The notes beneath the pieces were generated by a model. It did no database searches and had not been told where the DNA came from. It was given only the letters and a program-made list of their open reading frames with translations. 64,000 bases of DNA from Chalara sp. BL73. Taxonomy: Eukaryota > Ascomycota > Leotiomycetes > Helotiales. The stretch is from the NCBI GenBank assembly GCA_918026815.1, contig CAKJVC010000008.1:248001-312000 (forward strand). Reading direction: 5' to 3'. Shown piece by piece: positions 23,167 through 35,778 of the stretch. The translations under genes were made by a program, and so were the position numbers. Positions within the stretch are counted from its first letter, which is position 1; each line of letters begins with the position of its first letter.

Positions 23167-24526
23167 ACATTTTGTCGCTGAGTCTGTAAGATGTACTTAT
23201 AGAGGGTTCTGAGTTCTCCGTTCTGGGAATGCATCGATTTACGGAATTTAGCCATGTTTCATCAAAACACTCGAGTCTCGAAAACCTTCGATGTCTACGG
23301 CGTGTACATATAATATTATTATATTTAATTCTATCCTAGCGCTTCCTGTTCATGGCCCACGAATGCGTAATGATACACATCAAATCTCAATTACTCTAGC
23401 ATTCATATCCATGATCCGTTCAGGTCCTCATTCGGCCAAGATACACCCAATCATCAACCTCTTAAACAAGCTTTCCATCAAGTCCACAAACATACCCATA
23501 AGAAACCACCGTCTATATCCAAAGAGCGCATTTTCCCACCTATCCATCCCATCCCATCCCATCACCTCGCACTCACGACTCGGGGTCCTCCATCTACGGT
23601 CCAGGACGGCTAGGCTGATTCGTCATGCATGCTGCTCCGTACCTGGTATATTGCCTATGCCCCGCGGTTCTTGTCGATGCGCTCTATATGGGGCGCAAAC
23701 TCTTTTCACGACTCCATTGTCGGACCTCTTGGTTCTGGAGCTATGCCAGCTCGGAATATCCTGGATTTAGTGTACTGGTAAGGATCATCAGGATTTGGTG
23801 TTTCAGTTGTTGATATGAGGCTTCATCGTAGGTCTCGGAAAGGTGGATTGAAGCATGACTTAGATATTTGCTCTTTTGGTGTGGAGGCTACGTGAAGCGG
23901 TGTTTGGCGATGCCGTGCCTGGTTTGCAAGCACCACGGAGGCTGTTCAGGTATTGAACGGGAAATGCGATATCGGGCGGCCTTGCCTCAGGATGGTGCCT
24001 CTTTCGAGCTGTCTGCTTGAGGTGTCAGAGATGCAAACTCGTTGAAGAAGTTACAATGCTAGCCATGGCAGATTTTAGGGGGAACGTTTCCTATTCTGGT
24101 TTTTCTAAAAGTATGGCGAGTTCAGGGTGTCCATGGTACTTTCGAGCCTCACTGTTACCAAACTTGCGGTAGGGAGAGAATAGGACTTTCATTGAGAAAA
24201 GGTATGGTGCTTTTGATCTCCTTCCGAGAACAACTTTCACTTTCGTCGAGCGGTCATTGCAATACTTATGCACTCAAGCTGGAGTACAATAATCGATGCA
24301 TAACATAATCTGGTGCATGAAAAGACCTGACGACTAATCTTGTTCACGGGTTGGAATATGTACCATGCTGGGAACATGATGCGTCGTTGTGGTCTGGCAT
24401 ATTTAGGAAGGCCGTTTGTAGCAGACAGCGAAGTGGTATTCCAGTCCGTAGATATTTATCCTTTCCTATAACACAATTCGTACAGCTCAATCATTCGCTT
24501 ACATATTTCACTGATTATGTTAACAG
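23167..24526. other. Intergenic between convergent genes
   Basis: No supported gene. One 159-codon plus ORF (23291-23770) lies directly after the YRA1 stop and has the His/Ser/Ile-rich composition of non-coding sequence. Confidence 0.5.
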
Positions 24527-25960
24527 TTATACATGCGAGTAATTCCCATTTGATGTGATGATATCCTCCGTACTCGATGTTTCAAAATTCTTTGTGACCG
24601 TTATACCGAACTTGTTTTTCTTGCTAAAGTTATCGCCCTCATTATTGTCGGCAGCGATCGAGCTAAGATGGAAAGAATTGGGATCCTTCCGACCCAGCCT
24701 TGCAGACAAATTCGCTCGTGGTGTCATGCCGCTGTTCTTGTCGTTGGTGTCGTAGCCGTAGGAGGAGAAGACACCCGGGAAGTGTTTTCGGATGAAAGGT
24801 TTGAGGACGACGACCGAGGCACATGCTATACCGATGTTGAGCTCGACAGATCTGTTACCGAAGCTAGCGGTTAGCGGAGGTGCTCAATTTAATGGGGGGG
24901 GTGGGAGTCCATGGCTGTGTGGCGACCTACGACCAGACTGCAGCTCGGCCCTGGGTGTACCCAACGTCGGGGTTGTTTTGAAGAGACATGATATAGGTTA
25001 TGCGAACTATACAAATGACGGTAACGCTAGACATAGTCAGTGGACTGTAGGATATATAAATTGTGTCTGTATTACTCACAAGATACTCGTTGAGAAGATA
25101 GCGCTAAGTGCCAGCTTCTGCTTCAGAGGCATCTTGAGCTGATAGACCATCGGAATCGGCATCGCAATAGCCAAAAAGTCGGTGATAATATTGAGTATTG
25201 CTTGCCAAAGGCCACACTGGTTCAAGCACTCACCAGCTGCTGCTCCCTTTATTGGACGGCATGGATAGGCGATGATGAGTATAATCGCCGTAGTGTATGC
25301 GAATATTGCGAAGGCGAGGAAGTATATGATGGAGCGAAACCATATTGCCTTGTTCAGTCTGTGCAAACTATATGCCGTATGATTAGCCTCATATTCCTTT
25401 ATGAGAAAGAGAAAGATAAAGCATACAGCACTAAGAATGAAAGCTTCGTAAAAGCGGGAGCCCAGATATACGTTGTACAAATGCCTACGAGATACTACAG
25501 AAATATTAGTATAGTTACATAAAACACTATAGCAAGACAAACCTCGAGATACACTGCCATCTGTGGAGCGGTGATTTCCCACAAATGTCGGCCAAACCCA
25601 TATTTCATACTATCCACTGACACACCGAAAAATCCAATAGAAGCAAACTACGTTAATTAGATATGCAAGTGAAAGAACGCCTAGGGAAACCAACCAAGGA
25701 CAGAATGATCAAAACTACCAAAATGTTAGCAAAATGGCTACATCATTAAGCATAGATAGCATACCATCGTCTAAGCCAAATGACTGTATAACGAAGACAC
25801 GAGTGTATATTCTCAACAACAGCGTGACCGTTGCAATCGCCAAGGTAACAGAATAAGCGACAATGAAATTGATCTGAGTACCGGTCAAGTGGTACACGTT
25901 GAAGTCCGCCGTTTCGCCATCTGGAACGGGCATTAAGCCCACCGGTGCTGAAGTGCTCAT
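24527..25960 (-). CDS. PTH11/SAT-type rhodopsin-domain integral membrane protein
   Basis: Seven minus-strand exons: 25960-25765, 25714-25695, 25647-25543, 25494-25427, 25358-25080, 25026-24931 and 24851-24527, giving 362 aa. The exon of only 20 nt is supported by frame continuity. The protein has an extracellular N-terminus and about seven membrane helices, with the family hallmarks YGFGRHLWE after the second helix, APAFTKL, a loop with paired cysteines (YPCRPIKG and CLNQCG), and WSSVELNIGIACASVVVLKP near the last helix. The soluble Ser/Asn-rich tail holds possible phosphorylation sites. Members are GPCR-like or transporter-like fungal membrane proteins, mostly without known ligand. The P450 gene is divergent, about 0.9 kb away. 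Confidence 0.85.
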
Positions 25961-26837
25961 TGTGCGGGACTACTTAGGTTGTTGGGACTGAACGAATAAG
26001 TCGAACTGGTCGAGAAAGTCACAAAGTTCGCGGCTTTCATGCTCTTATTAAACAGCTGAGGATAAGTTTACCATGAGGATTGTTTTATTACCCCGGACCT
26101 GGTACAGGTAACAATACCCTGCTGTGAAGATCACAAAGTTGCATGTTCCGACCCCAGCTCCATGGAGTAGACTGTTCTCAGTACAGTAGGGGGCTTAAGC
26201 GAGCCAAGGAATCAAGTAGCCAATCAACGTGACATATGTACGACTTGTAGATGTTTTCATTGGTCACTATGTAGGCTAACAGAGTGACAGGTGGAGCTGC
26301 CGGGAAATTCGTTTAGATCTCTGATAGTACCTTGTACGCTTGTTATGCAATGTAGTAGGATTCCGGTGTTGAGGCTCAGAACAGACTTCTGGTTGGCGAT
26401 CAGCCTGGGAGCCCTGCAACCGTTGTGCTTGTCGGTTCGCTTGGCCGGCCCCTGGAGACTTTTCCCGTTTGCTACACCGTCTAATAAGAGGGGCATGCAG
26501 CTATTTTTCTCCATTTGGGGAGCTGTTACTCCGTCTGAAATGGACTTGATTCATGTGCCATACAAGGCTTCTAAAGATCGTCATACCTATGAACCCCTTT
26601 CAATGGGAACCAGGGGCGCCGAAGTCAACAGGGCACAGAAGCGAATGGGGGTGGCTTTAATTTGACATCTGCATATGCTGCTCCAACCTTGGCATCGTAC
26701 CATATTTGATCTGGACTCTCCCGCCCCTAAAACGATTCGACGACAGACTGAGTAGTAGGTGATAAAATTTGAAAAGAAAGCCTTGTGAGCAGAGTGCGAA
26801 GTGTGTAAGCCACCGAGGCTCAAGAAGAAAAGGCAAT
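25961..26837. other. Shared divergent promoter region
   Basis: Lies between the divergent receptor-like and P450 genes. A 124-codon plus ORF (26291-26665) overlaps an antisense ORF and has no domain. I see no gene. Confidence 0.5.
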
Positions 26838-28777
26838 ATGGCTATCGCGGTTCTACTAGTTTCTGCGATTAGCTCAAGTTTTATTATTCACCAATTTGTT
26901 AAGAATGTCAGCATTGATAGATATCCCCTTACCGTCCTAGGTTCCTTGATAGCAGGACATTGGCTAGTAGCACTCGGCCTGCAACGAACAAGTGACACAT
27001 ACGGAAGTTTTTGGGCGGCTCAGCAAGTCGCCTTTCTGGCGATATCATCCACTGTTGTCTCCCTGTTTATCAATATCCTCGTATACAGAGCTTTCCTCCA
27101 CCCACTCAATGCGTTTCCTGGTCCATTTGGAGCGAAGCTCTCCAAGTTCTGGTCGTTGCGTCAAGTGGTCAAGTCCGATGTCAAGTGGTACCAAGTAGTC
27201 AGCAAGCTCAAGGAAGAATACGGTGACTATGTTAGAACAGGTAGGATATGCCTACTGTACCTACTCAAGCCAGTCTGCTCACTGAGTAGGTCCTCGAGAA
27301 CTCATGATATTCGATGCAGCAGCTCTCAACCCCTTGCTGGGAACGAGAACGATGAAAGGTCCGTTCTACGGGAGCATGGAAAAATCTCTACACACAAATC
27401 AGGATAATGAATTTCACAAGCAAAGACGAAGGATCTGGGATATGGCGTTTAAGCAGAGTTAGTGCGGGCCAAAACAAGCCTGAGCAGACAATACTGACAA
27501 GGCCTAGCTCTTACCGATTACGGACCAAGTATCGAAGAATTCACTGACAAGCTCCTGGTCAGAATTGACACCATTGTAGATAATGCAGTAATCGTCAATG
27601 AGTTGTGTATTCATTATAGCTACGATATTATGTCTGCATTAGCCTTCGGAAGTTCTACTCAATTTATCGAAGGAAAGTCTAGCGAAATTGCTAATACCAT
27701 TCTTGCGAATATTCAAGAAGGTATTCTGGCCATTGGGTATCTCTTGCATATCCCATGGATGTTGAATGTTGCGGAAACACTTTCCTTTGTTGGGCCGATG
27801 AAGATGTTCAAGGATTGGTCTTCGGAGCAGGTAGAGAAACGTAGACATGTGAGTAGTTGTTACTACATACGTGTTCTTGACTATGACTCGTTAACAATGC
27901 TCCAATCCAGATGAAGAACACAAGACCTGATATAATGGGCCATCTCTTGGAACATACAAGTAACGATATGGATGGCCGGGCACTCTTGGATGCAGAATCT
28001 CGAGTGATCATCGGTGCAGGAAGGTAAGCCCATCTTGTAAAATATGTCAGCTGCCTTGTTTAACAATCATGTAGCGATACCACGGGCTCGTCGCTCGCCG
28101 TAATTTTCACCCTTCTCGCGCACTATCAGGACTACCAAGAAAAACTTCGCACCGAAGTACAGCAGTCCTTCGCAGACGGCACATATACCTGTGCCCGGCC
28201 ACAAGATCACCTTGATGCCTTCATTAATGAGACGCTGCGGTTATGTCCTCCGATCCTATTCTATTCACAACGCTTCCCACCAAAGGGTGGGCTCCGAGTT
28301 GGCGGTGTAGAGATTCCAGAGGGAACCGTATGCTGTATTGGAACATATCAACTTCACTATGGTATGTAGCGCCAAAGGCCACCCTTTCTTATTGCAAAAA
28401 GCCGCTTACGATTTAACTCATAGATGAACGTAACTTCCCTCAACCAAACGACTTCATTCCTGAGCGCTGGACCTCTCGTCCCGAGCTAATCACTAACAAA
28501 GCAGCATTCATTCCATTCTCCATGGGTACGTATTCATTTTTCCGCCTTCCGCTTTACAGCGAAACTTGCTAAAAAGCTCACAGGTCCGTATAAATGCCCA
28601 GGAAAAGCAGTGGCCATGATGGAGCTCCGTTCTGTGATCGCCAAGGCCCTCAACAGATACGACATCAGCTTCCCGGAAGGAGCGAATTTTGTATTCCAGG
28701 AGTACTTGGATAACATTAAAGATCATTTCACGGCCGGCGTACCCAAGCAAAAAGTTGTGTTTAGGCTCAGAAAGTAG
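26838..28777 (+). CDS. Cytochrome P450 monooxygenase
   Basis: Seven exons: 26838-27240, 27290-27457, 27508-27848, 27911-28023, 28075-28361, 28424-28525 and 28584-28777, giving 535 aa. The N-terminus has two or three membrane helices and then the Pro-rich hinge HPLNAFPGPFGAK. The I-helix oxygen-binding motif is AGSDTTG. The K-helix ExxR motif is ETLR, followed by the PERW element. The heme-binding loop is FSMGPYKCPGK, where Cys is the axial ligand; the usual Arg two before it is Tyr or Lys, a variant common in fungal P450s of the tryprostatin-hydroxylase-like type. I would place it in the ER membrane. The substrate is unknown and there are no obvious pathway neighbours, so it does not look like a biosynthetic cluster. 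An upstream in-frame ATG at 26769 exists but would put basic residues before the anchor. Confidence 0.88.
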
Positions 28778-29635
28778 GATAGTTTATAAAGGGATGTTGA
28801 TTGCTTCTTCAGCTATGATGTAACCCGAAGAATAACTCTGAGACCGGCGAATCGCGTAGAAAGGGGGTTGAGCAGATGCAAGAGCAGATTTTCACGCTGT
28901 TCAGCGAGCACGCGTAAATAGAGTTATGTTCTATTGCCCTATCCTCTCCTACGTCCTCGCATTTCTCCAAATCACCTTTTGGAAGCTTGTTCCTTCTTCG
29001 CAGATGTTCCACATACGGCCTAAATCCTTCTCAAGCAGCTGCGCGGCAACGATTCTCTTCCCTAGCAACTGTCCTCCTACCTAACCATTTTTCGCGAGCA
29101 TTGAATAGCGCATGGGTTCGTAAAAAATGGGATTCACGTGAACGACGTTCGGAGCGCTTGCTTCGATCTTGGTGTTTGGCATTTTGCATAGAGAGGTTTT
29201 GGTATTAAAGATTACCTATCTATTGTTTAATGAACCCTTGAGATGCGCGCGTGTGCCTTACGTTTTTTGCGCCTACTATATATACATCACTGATATATAT
29301 GTGCCCCTATTTCCTCTGCTTCGGAGTGGAAGCACATTATGGAACTCTATGCCATCATTATCCTCTTAGTTTTGGTATCCCTTTCGCGGCAATCCTGATA
29401 TTTCAACCGTTTCGACATAGCCACAGAATCGTTTTCTAGACGTCGGGGAAGTGACTATTTACAAATTAACGAGTGCGCCAAAAGGTGTAAAGAAGTAGGA
29501 CATACAGCGTCTCTCCTACGAATGATATGAATTACCACAATCAAATGCAGTCACAGCATCAGTCATTATAACCATGTGTATCCAACTGGCTGTGATGCCA
29601 TATCAACCAATGTGCTTCTGAACTTTCGTTCATAA
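28778..29635. other. Intergenic between convergent genes
   Basis: No gene seen; short overlapping ORFs only, AT-rich around 29210-29310. Confidence 0.5.
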
Positions 29636-31670
29636 TCAAGGACTTTCACGAAGCCTATTCCGTCTGTCTTCTTGCAAAATCCTAATTTTCTGTCTCTCCT
29701 GTTCGAACTCCCATTGTTCGCGCTGTCTCCTGATCATTGGGCTTTCATATACAGGCGAACCTATTAGCTCAGAAATGTTCTCTCCCGCGGGCAGTTCGTG
29801 GATAATTCGTTGCCGCGAAGGCATATTTACCAGGCGGGGCCTTATTGGCATTGGTGGCGTGATGTCGGATTGTGCGAAAGGAGGTGGTTTGATGGTGGAC
29901 GGTGTGAATGCGGATTCAAGTTCACAAGTTGTGTTGTGCGTAGAGACAGCGGCTGATGGTGTTTGAAGGAGAGGTTTAGGAGGGAGAGGCGATGCGATGG
30001 GTTCGTTCAGGTTTCTGGTCTGTAGAAGCCGTAGTCTTCTTTTCCGTTGGTGGATAATGATGAAACATCCAAAAACTACGGTAAGCAGGACGACGCCGCC
30101 GACTACTGCAGCAATAATAGCTGCCATATGGCTATGTTCATGCTTCAATGTCTCTTCAGCAGCCTTGATTTCCGGAACTGTGGTGTTTCCGACAATTGGC
30201 TCGGATGGCGGAATTATGGTTCGGATGTCTTGTGTTGTATTGGCCCATCGCCGTTGGGAGATGGAGAATGCGGAGCGTTCGTAGTCTGTGATGAGATACC
30301 TGTATGATATGTTAAAGTTGAGGCATTGGAAGGAGGGAGCAGCCGTACGCTTCTTGTAAGAATGTTCTTCCAAGCACGACATCGGAATTGCTTTTGGCTC
30401 TCTTCAACGGGAAGTGCCTACTTCTGGTTTTAACAAATGGAGGCTCCGCAAGCAGGTCAAACGCTTGGTATGGCAATGTAATATTGACAAGAGCTTGAGA
30501 CGACGGATCTGTTAATGTAAAGGTAATATTTGCCGCTCGACTCAGTAGCTGAGAGTGCAACGTATCATTCAATAGATAGAGCTCAGATTCATCGTCGTAA
30601 GTTATTCCGAAGGCGTCTTCAAAACGCTGGCAAATTGGAAGTGGGAGAGAGAGGAATGGAGTTGTCGAATGTACAGAAGCAGAAAAGGGGTCGGTGCTGA
30701 GACTTCTCTTTCCTGAGCTTGATGAAATAGAAATGGAATGTACAGTGAGAGATAGAACACTGGTTTGGTTGTTGAAAGAGAGAGTGAGATTGTTGGACGA
30801 AACAAGAGAAGCGTCGTACCCACCAAGGGTTAGACTACCAAGTGCTTGACGGTAGTGGGCACCTGCTGCGTAACCATATGAAAGAGATGGTATCTTGTTC
30901 TGAGACTTCAGAGAAGAAATGTATGATTCGTATGAAAGAGGGAATCCGGAAATTGAAAAATTTGAGGATGAAGGACTGAGACCGAGAGAGTTGAAAGAGA
31001 GGTTATTTGGTATAATGCCAAGTAGTTGATTGGGAGAAGAAAGAGGAGATATTCCACTCAACGCTATGGTGTCCGTACCATACCATACTTCTGTTGAGCT
31101 CAAGTCCGTAGCAAGAACCTGAGCTGTTCCATTGTTTCTTATCCTGTGAGAACATCAGCACAAAGGAAAAAGAGCTTGTTCAGGCTTTGGAAAGTATACC
31201 AGGTAGAAGAAGACTTTGGATCAAATGTACTAGCAGGAGCAGTTTTACAGGTAGTTGAACTTTCTGTTGAACAGGCGCCAGCCGAGACTACCAACTGCTG
31301 GTTACTTGCCGTAGATACCAAGGCATTGACTTTTTGAGCCGGCGAACCAATTTGTATAGAGAACGTTGACCACAGCCCGTCGTTGCCTTCCCTTAGCAAG
31401 AGGTCAGTTGGCTGTCTACACCATGCATGTGTTCAGTAGGAGTTTTTACCAGTTTCCGCTCGGGGGCACCACAACAGCTAGCGGTATAACAGTGCCAATT
31501 TGACCCCGTTGGATAGGATTGGGGGCGGCATATAAAAGATTGGGAAGGCTGAGGCATTGCAACAAATGAAAGACTCGTGGTGACCACATGACTGCAAAAC
31601 TCAACAAGATCAATACCCAAGAGCGTTCATGAAGAAGCGGGATGTTTTTCTTATCAAATGCACTTTTCAA
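29636..31670 (-). CDS. Membrane-anchored pepsin-fold protein lacking catalytic Asp
   Basis: Four minus-strand exons: 31670-31450, 31391-31200, 31143-30349 and 30299-29636, giving 623 aa. A signal peptide ends before APNPIQRG. A shorter start at 31589 (MWSPRVFHLLQ) gives a more classical signal. The body follows the peptidase A1 pattern: a repeated GSPAQ strand near 89-93, YGTDTIALSG at about 159, SYGYAAG and LGSLTLGGYD near 240. Where an active enzyme has DTG, this protein has STAS at about residues 100-103 and HSTTP at about 296. So it should be inactive. After the lobes comes ADYER-like ITDYERSAFSISQ, one membrane helix at about 461-483 and a 140-aa basic, Pro-rich cytosolic tail. This is the architecture of a receptor-like cell-surface protein rather than a protease. 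Confidence 0.8.
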
Positions 31671-33479
31671 AATAAAGGGCCGAAATCCATTCTGACCACC
31701 AAGTGCTTAGTGGTCTGATTGACCCTGAACAAACAAAATAGTAACTTGGTAATATAAACGAGTCTGACGGCGATAGGATAATTTGGGGTTGACAAAAATA
31801 CCTTTTACCCAATTAAGGAATTGAACAAGGCTGGGTAGAGTAATCAAGATGACGAGGACGAATACCAAGTAAAGTGAGGTGAGTGGTCATGCCAAGGCCT
31901 GTACATCACTGCGGTCGAGCTCCCTTTTCTTGACCAAGTATGCAACCTTACTAGATCTCTATCTAGCCCAAGAGTGAGAGAATCGATCGTGCTGGTATAT
32001 GTAGACTTTGGGGTACTGTACTCTTATCTCAAGTCGTCATCAGTTCGTGGGATGATGACTTAAAACAAGGACGTGACAAGTCCAGTCTCTATGCGAAAGT
32101 TGCACCGAGTTCAAGGTAAGAAACATTCTTTCTATTCACGGAGACGGCAAAAATGATAAGATAATGATAGGTCAAGTTGATGAGGCTGCTTCTGTTCCAT
32201 TCCATTGAAAAATGGAGGCTGAGCTGCGGCTCAAAAATGGTATCAGTGCCCACTTATCATGATGGCGGGGAGAGAGCTCGAACTGGATATCAACAGTAAT
32301 CCTTCAATACTGTTACACACCATTGAAGTCGCTAGCATAGCGTATATACCAGTACAACTATGGTGCATCAAGGTACGCGGTCCTGGACTGCACTGTTACC
32401 TGTACTGTACGGGTACAGTATTGTAGCCTCACAGAATTACCACCAAGCAGGGCATATTTAGTACCGATCTCCTGCTTGATTTTTTTATTATCATCACCAT
32501 CACCAACAATGTACGCAGCGCCTTCCTAACGCACTACTTATCGTGTTGTCCTTGAAATAAATACTATGCAAGTGCTTACACGCCCCTGTCGCACTGAGGA
32601 CCCGGCAAGCGCTGTGAGAGGCCCGTCCAAGCCCGTCCCTGGACAGATTGTCAACGCCCAGGCACATAAGCAAGTGTTGTCCAATCCTATTCAGTCTTGG
32701 TCCAACGCCCTAATGAATCCTTCGCTAGAGTTATTTTTGGCCATTTGCCATGAGGCCGTGCTAGGAAGTTGGTGGGGGAGATCTGCACCTACACCAAATT
32801 TCGGCCGTTGGATGAAGCTTTGCGGTGTGAATTTATTTTCGATTATTGAATTTTATGCAGCACTGCCTTCGCCATGAGCCTCTGTTTTGTGCAAGTGATG
32901 CATCTTGTTATGGAAGTTTCATTGCTTGCTTGTCTATGGGAGTCCCCGATCAAGATTTATCCCGTGGATGGTGTAACGCCGCAGCGCGTTGGGATGCGGG
33001 CCTGCCCTAGCTCGAATGTGCTAACTGCGCAGAACTTACTTTTACAGTACGAGAGTGACAGTACGGTAGTGCCTGGTGGAGCGATCAAAGTTACCGACTC
33101 GGCGACTAGCAGACCAGAATTTACGGGCGTGGAATCATGGACAAACCCATGCGCTCCCCACAATTGCCCAACCTCCTCCAATCTGCGTGCTGATCCCTCT
33201 GGGTTTTGCGATTAACTTGGTATATCACACTATTTGATTACCTTTCCGTGCCATATCTTATGTAACTCGCTCGTTGTACCAGCCCGTTACAACAACTGCG
33301 CCTCACCGTCGTCTTTCTTCTCCCCTCAGATAATTGGAAGCTCTGTCGCTCGTTTGAGAACTTCTCTCTCTTTCCTCGTCCTGTCGATATTGTTGCGCTA
33401 TGTATTCTTCATGATAGTCGGTAATTCCTGTGATGAAAGCGTGCCGTCTTGCCTGTAGTCGCCTCGGGTCACACTCATC
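31671..33479. other. Long intergenic region
   Basis: Upstream region shared by two divergent genes. Two plus ORFs at 32566-32877 and 32874-33215 have no domains and lie in opposite-strand competition. No gene supported. A pyrimidine-rich promoter-like part occurs near 33290-33400. Confidence 0.5.
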
Positions 33480-35778
33480 ATGTATAATTTCGCGGCTCTC
33501 GCAGTGGGAGTCGTGCTTTTCAATGGAGCGATAGCCCGGCAGACAGGTAAGTTAGAGCTATTGCGCAAATCACCAATCGCTAATTTATTTAGATGGAGTT
33601 TTAATTTGGTCGAGGGATGTGTCTCTGAATGCGACAGCGCCGCCGCCAGTCGCAGACGCACCGCCATGCACAGCGACAGTAACCTCGACAAAAGGTCTTG
33701 CTTTTAATCCGCCTGCTGGAACCTGTGAAATCACGCAGACCGTGACTGTAGATCCACCACCGTGTACCGCGACAGTAACATCGACAAAGGGTCTTGCTTT
33801 TAATCCTCCTGCTGGAACCTGCGAAATCACACAGACCGTGACAGTGGACCCACCACCCTGCACCACAACAGTCACTTCAACAAGCGGTGCAGCCTTCAAT
33901 CCGCCGGTAGGAACGTGTAAAGTTACCAGCACAGTGGTTGTGCCATCGCCAGGACTTGGAGGAATCATTGTTGGTATTGGAGGCTTTGATACTCCAAATC
34001 CTCTAGCAGGAACTACTCGCCCTAGCGCTACATCTACAAGATCAATAACAAGTATGTTCTATTTACCAAGCTTTATGTATTGCCGAAGCCAGTTCTAACA
34101 TCTTTTAGCGTCTTCAGAGACTACGACTGCTGGAACCACGACAGATACAAATACTGGTGTTAGTACTTCGCCGACCAACACAGAAGGACCAGAGACTACA
34201 CCTTCGTCGCCCACGTCACCTACCAGTACTCCATCAACTGAAGTCCCTACCACAAGAAATCCGTCTCCAACACCAGATCCACCTTCTTGGCCAACTATCA
34301 CCCTCCCTAATGGACCCACATTGACTCCTCCAACACCACCTCCACCAGTTGAAACCACCACTCCTCCTCCTGCAGATAACCCGACAACTCCAACACTACC
34401 TCCAGTGCAACCACCTCCACCAGTTGAAACCACCACTCCTCCTGCAGATAACCCGACAACTCCAACACTGCCTCCAGTGCAACCACCTCCACCAGTTGAA
34501 ACCACCACTCCTCCTGCAGATAACCCGACAACTCCAACACTGCCTCCAGTGCAACCACCTCCACCAGTTGAAACCACCACTCCTCCTGCAGATAACCCAA
34601 CAACTCCAACACTACCTCCAGCGCAACCACCTCCACCAGTTGAAACCACCACTCCTCCTCCTGCAGATAACCCAACAACTCCAACACTACCTCCAGCGCA
34701 ACCACCTCCACCAGTCGAAACCACCACTCCTCCTCCTGCAGATAACCCGACAACTCCAACACTACCTCCAGCGCAACCACCTCCACCAGCCGAAACCACC
34801 ACTCCTCCTCCTGCAGATAACCCAACAACTCCAACACTACCTCCAGCGCAACCACCTCCACCAGTCGAAACCACCACTCCTCCTCCTGCAGGTAATCCGA
34901 CTACACCTCCTGTGGGAACAACGCCTCCTCCAGTAGTAACCAGCGACCCCCCAGTCACTAATATTACCATACCAGGCGAGCCCCAGATCACACCTCCTCC
35001 GATTATCATCGGGACTCAAACTGCCAGCCAAGACGTATCTGGAAATCCTGTCTTTGGCTCTCAAACACTTCTTCCAGGATCAGCGATCACTGTGGGAGGA
35101 GACGTGATTTCCGCCGATCCAGATGGAAATATTGTGGTGAACCCAGCTCCAGCAACTACGACTCCAGCAGGTGTGGTTGTGATTGGAGGCTCCAGTATAA
35201 CTGCCAACGAGGATAATGGTTTTGTTATCGGTTCTCAGACACTTTTCCCGGGAAGCGCGATTACCGTTGGAGGGGAAGTAATCACCTTACCAACCCCAGC
35301 TACCACCGAGCCGCCATCACTAGTCGTTCCCGTCGGGGACACGACACTTACCGCTCTACCGAATGGAGATCTGGTTGCTGGAACATTGACCTTAACTAAA
35401 GGTGGAGTTGTGACAATCGATGGCTCGATTGTTTCCCTATCATCAAACGGGGAAGTTGCTGTCAACGGGGGGTCGCCAACTACGCTTCTCACATCCGCAA
35501 GCCCGATCACGAGTCTCATCATTGCGGGGCAGACCCTCACCCAAGGTGGACGTGTCACTGTCGGTGGAGATATTCTCTCACTTTCGCCTTCAGGAACTGG
35601 AATCGTGGTGATCGGCACCGTGACTATTGGCGGGGGAGAGAGCACAGCAACAGCTACAGCCAGTGGCAAGAAGAAGAATGCTGCAGGCCAAAATGTCCCA
35701 ATTCTAGACTTCACGCTCGCATGGGTTGGGTTATACTCAATTTTCTTTTTTAGCCTGGGGGCATTGTGGATGCATTAA
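33480..35778 (+). CDS. Secreted or surface Thr/Pro-rich tandem-repeat protein
   Basis: Three exons, 33480-33546, 33593-34051 and 34109-35778, giving 731 aa. A signal peptide (MYNFAALAVGVVLFNGAIA) is followed by three tandem 32-aa Cys-containing repeats, a Ser/Thr-rich linker, seven and a half copies of a 24/25-aa Pro/Thr repeat, and then four degenerate strand-rich repeats of the type GSQTLxPGxxITVGGxVISxxxxG. The C-terminus ends in a hydrophobic stretch of about 20 residues after a basic patch (SGKKKNAAGQN), which may be a GPI-attachment signal or a simple membrane anchor. The Thr/Pro composition predicts heavy O-mannosylation and wall exposure. The architecture resembles fungal adhesins or wall structural proteins, but no ligand-binding domain is recognised. 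Confidence 0.8.
33658..33942 (+). repeat. Three tandem 96-bp coding repeats
   Basis: Each unit encodes PPCTATVTSTKGLAFNPPAG followed by TCEITQTVTVD. Units 1 and 2 differ at few bases; the third is diverged and shorter. Two cysteines per unit could form a disulfide. Confidence 0.85.
34348..34900 (+). repeat. Seven and a half tandem 72/75-bp coding repeats
   Basis: The unit encodes VETTTPP(P)ADNPTTPTLPP(V/A)QPPPP. Units alternate between 24 and 25 codons through gain or loss of one Pro codon. The last unit is truncated. Near-identity of units indicates recent expansion by slippage or unequal exchange. Confidence 0.9.

Noticed and set aside
23291..23770. 159-codon plus ORF after YRA1
   Set aside because: Composition is that of AT/CA-rich non-coding DNA; no start context, domain or partner exons.
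24527..28777. Secondary-metabolite cluster
   Set aside because: Only one P450 and one receptor-like gene; no synthase, terpene cyclase, tailoring set or pathway regulator nearby.
34095..35009. Antisense ORF of 304 codons opposite the Pro/Thr repeat (and another of 184)
   Set aside because: It is a by-product of repeated CCN/ACN codons with no stops on the reverse strand. The plus frame has a signal peptide, splice sites and a coherent product.
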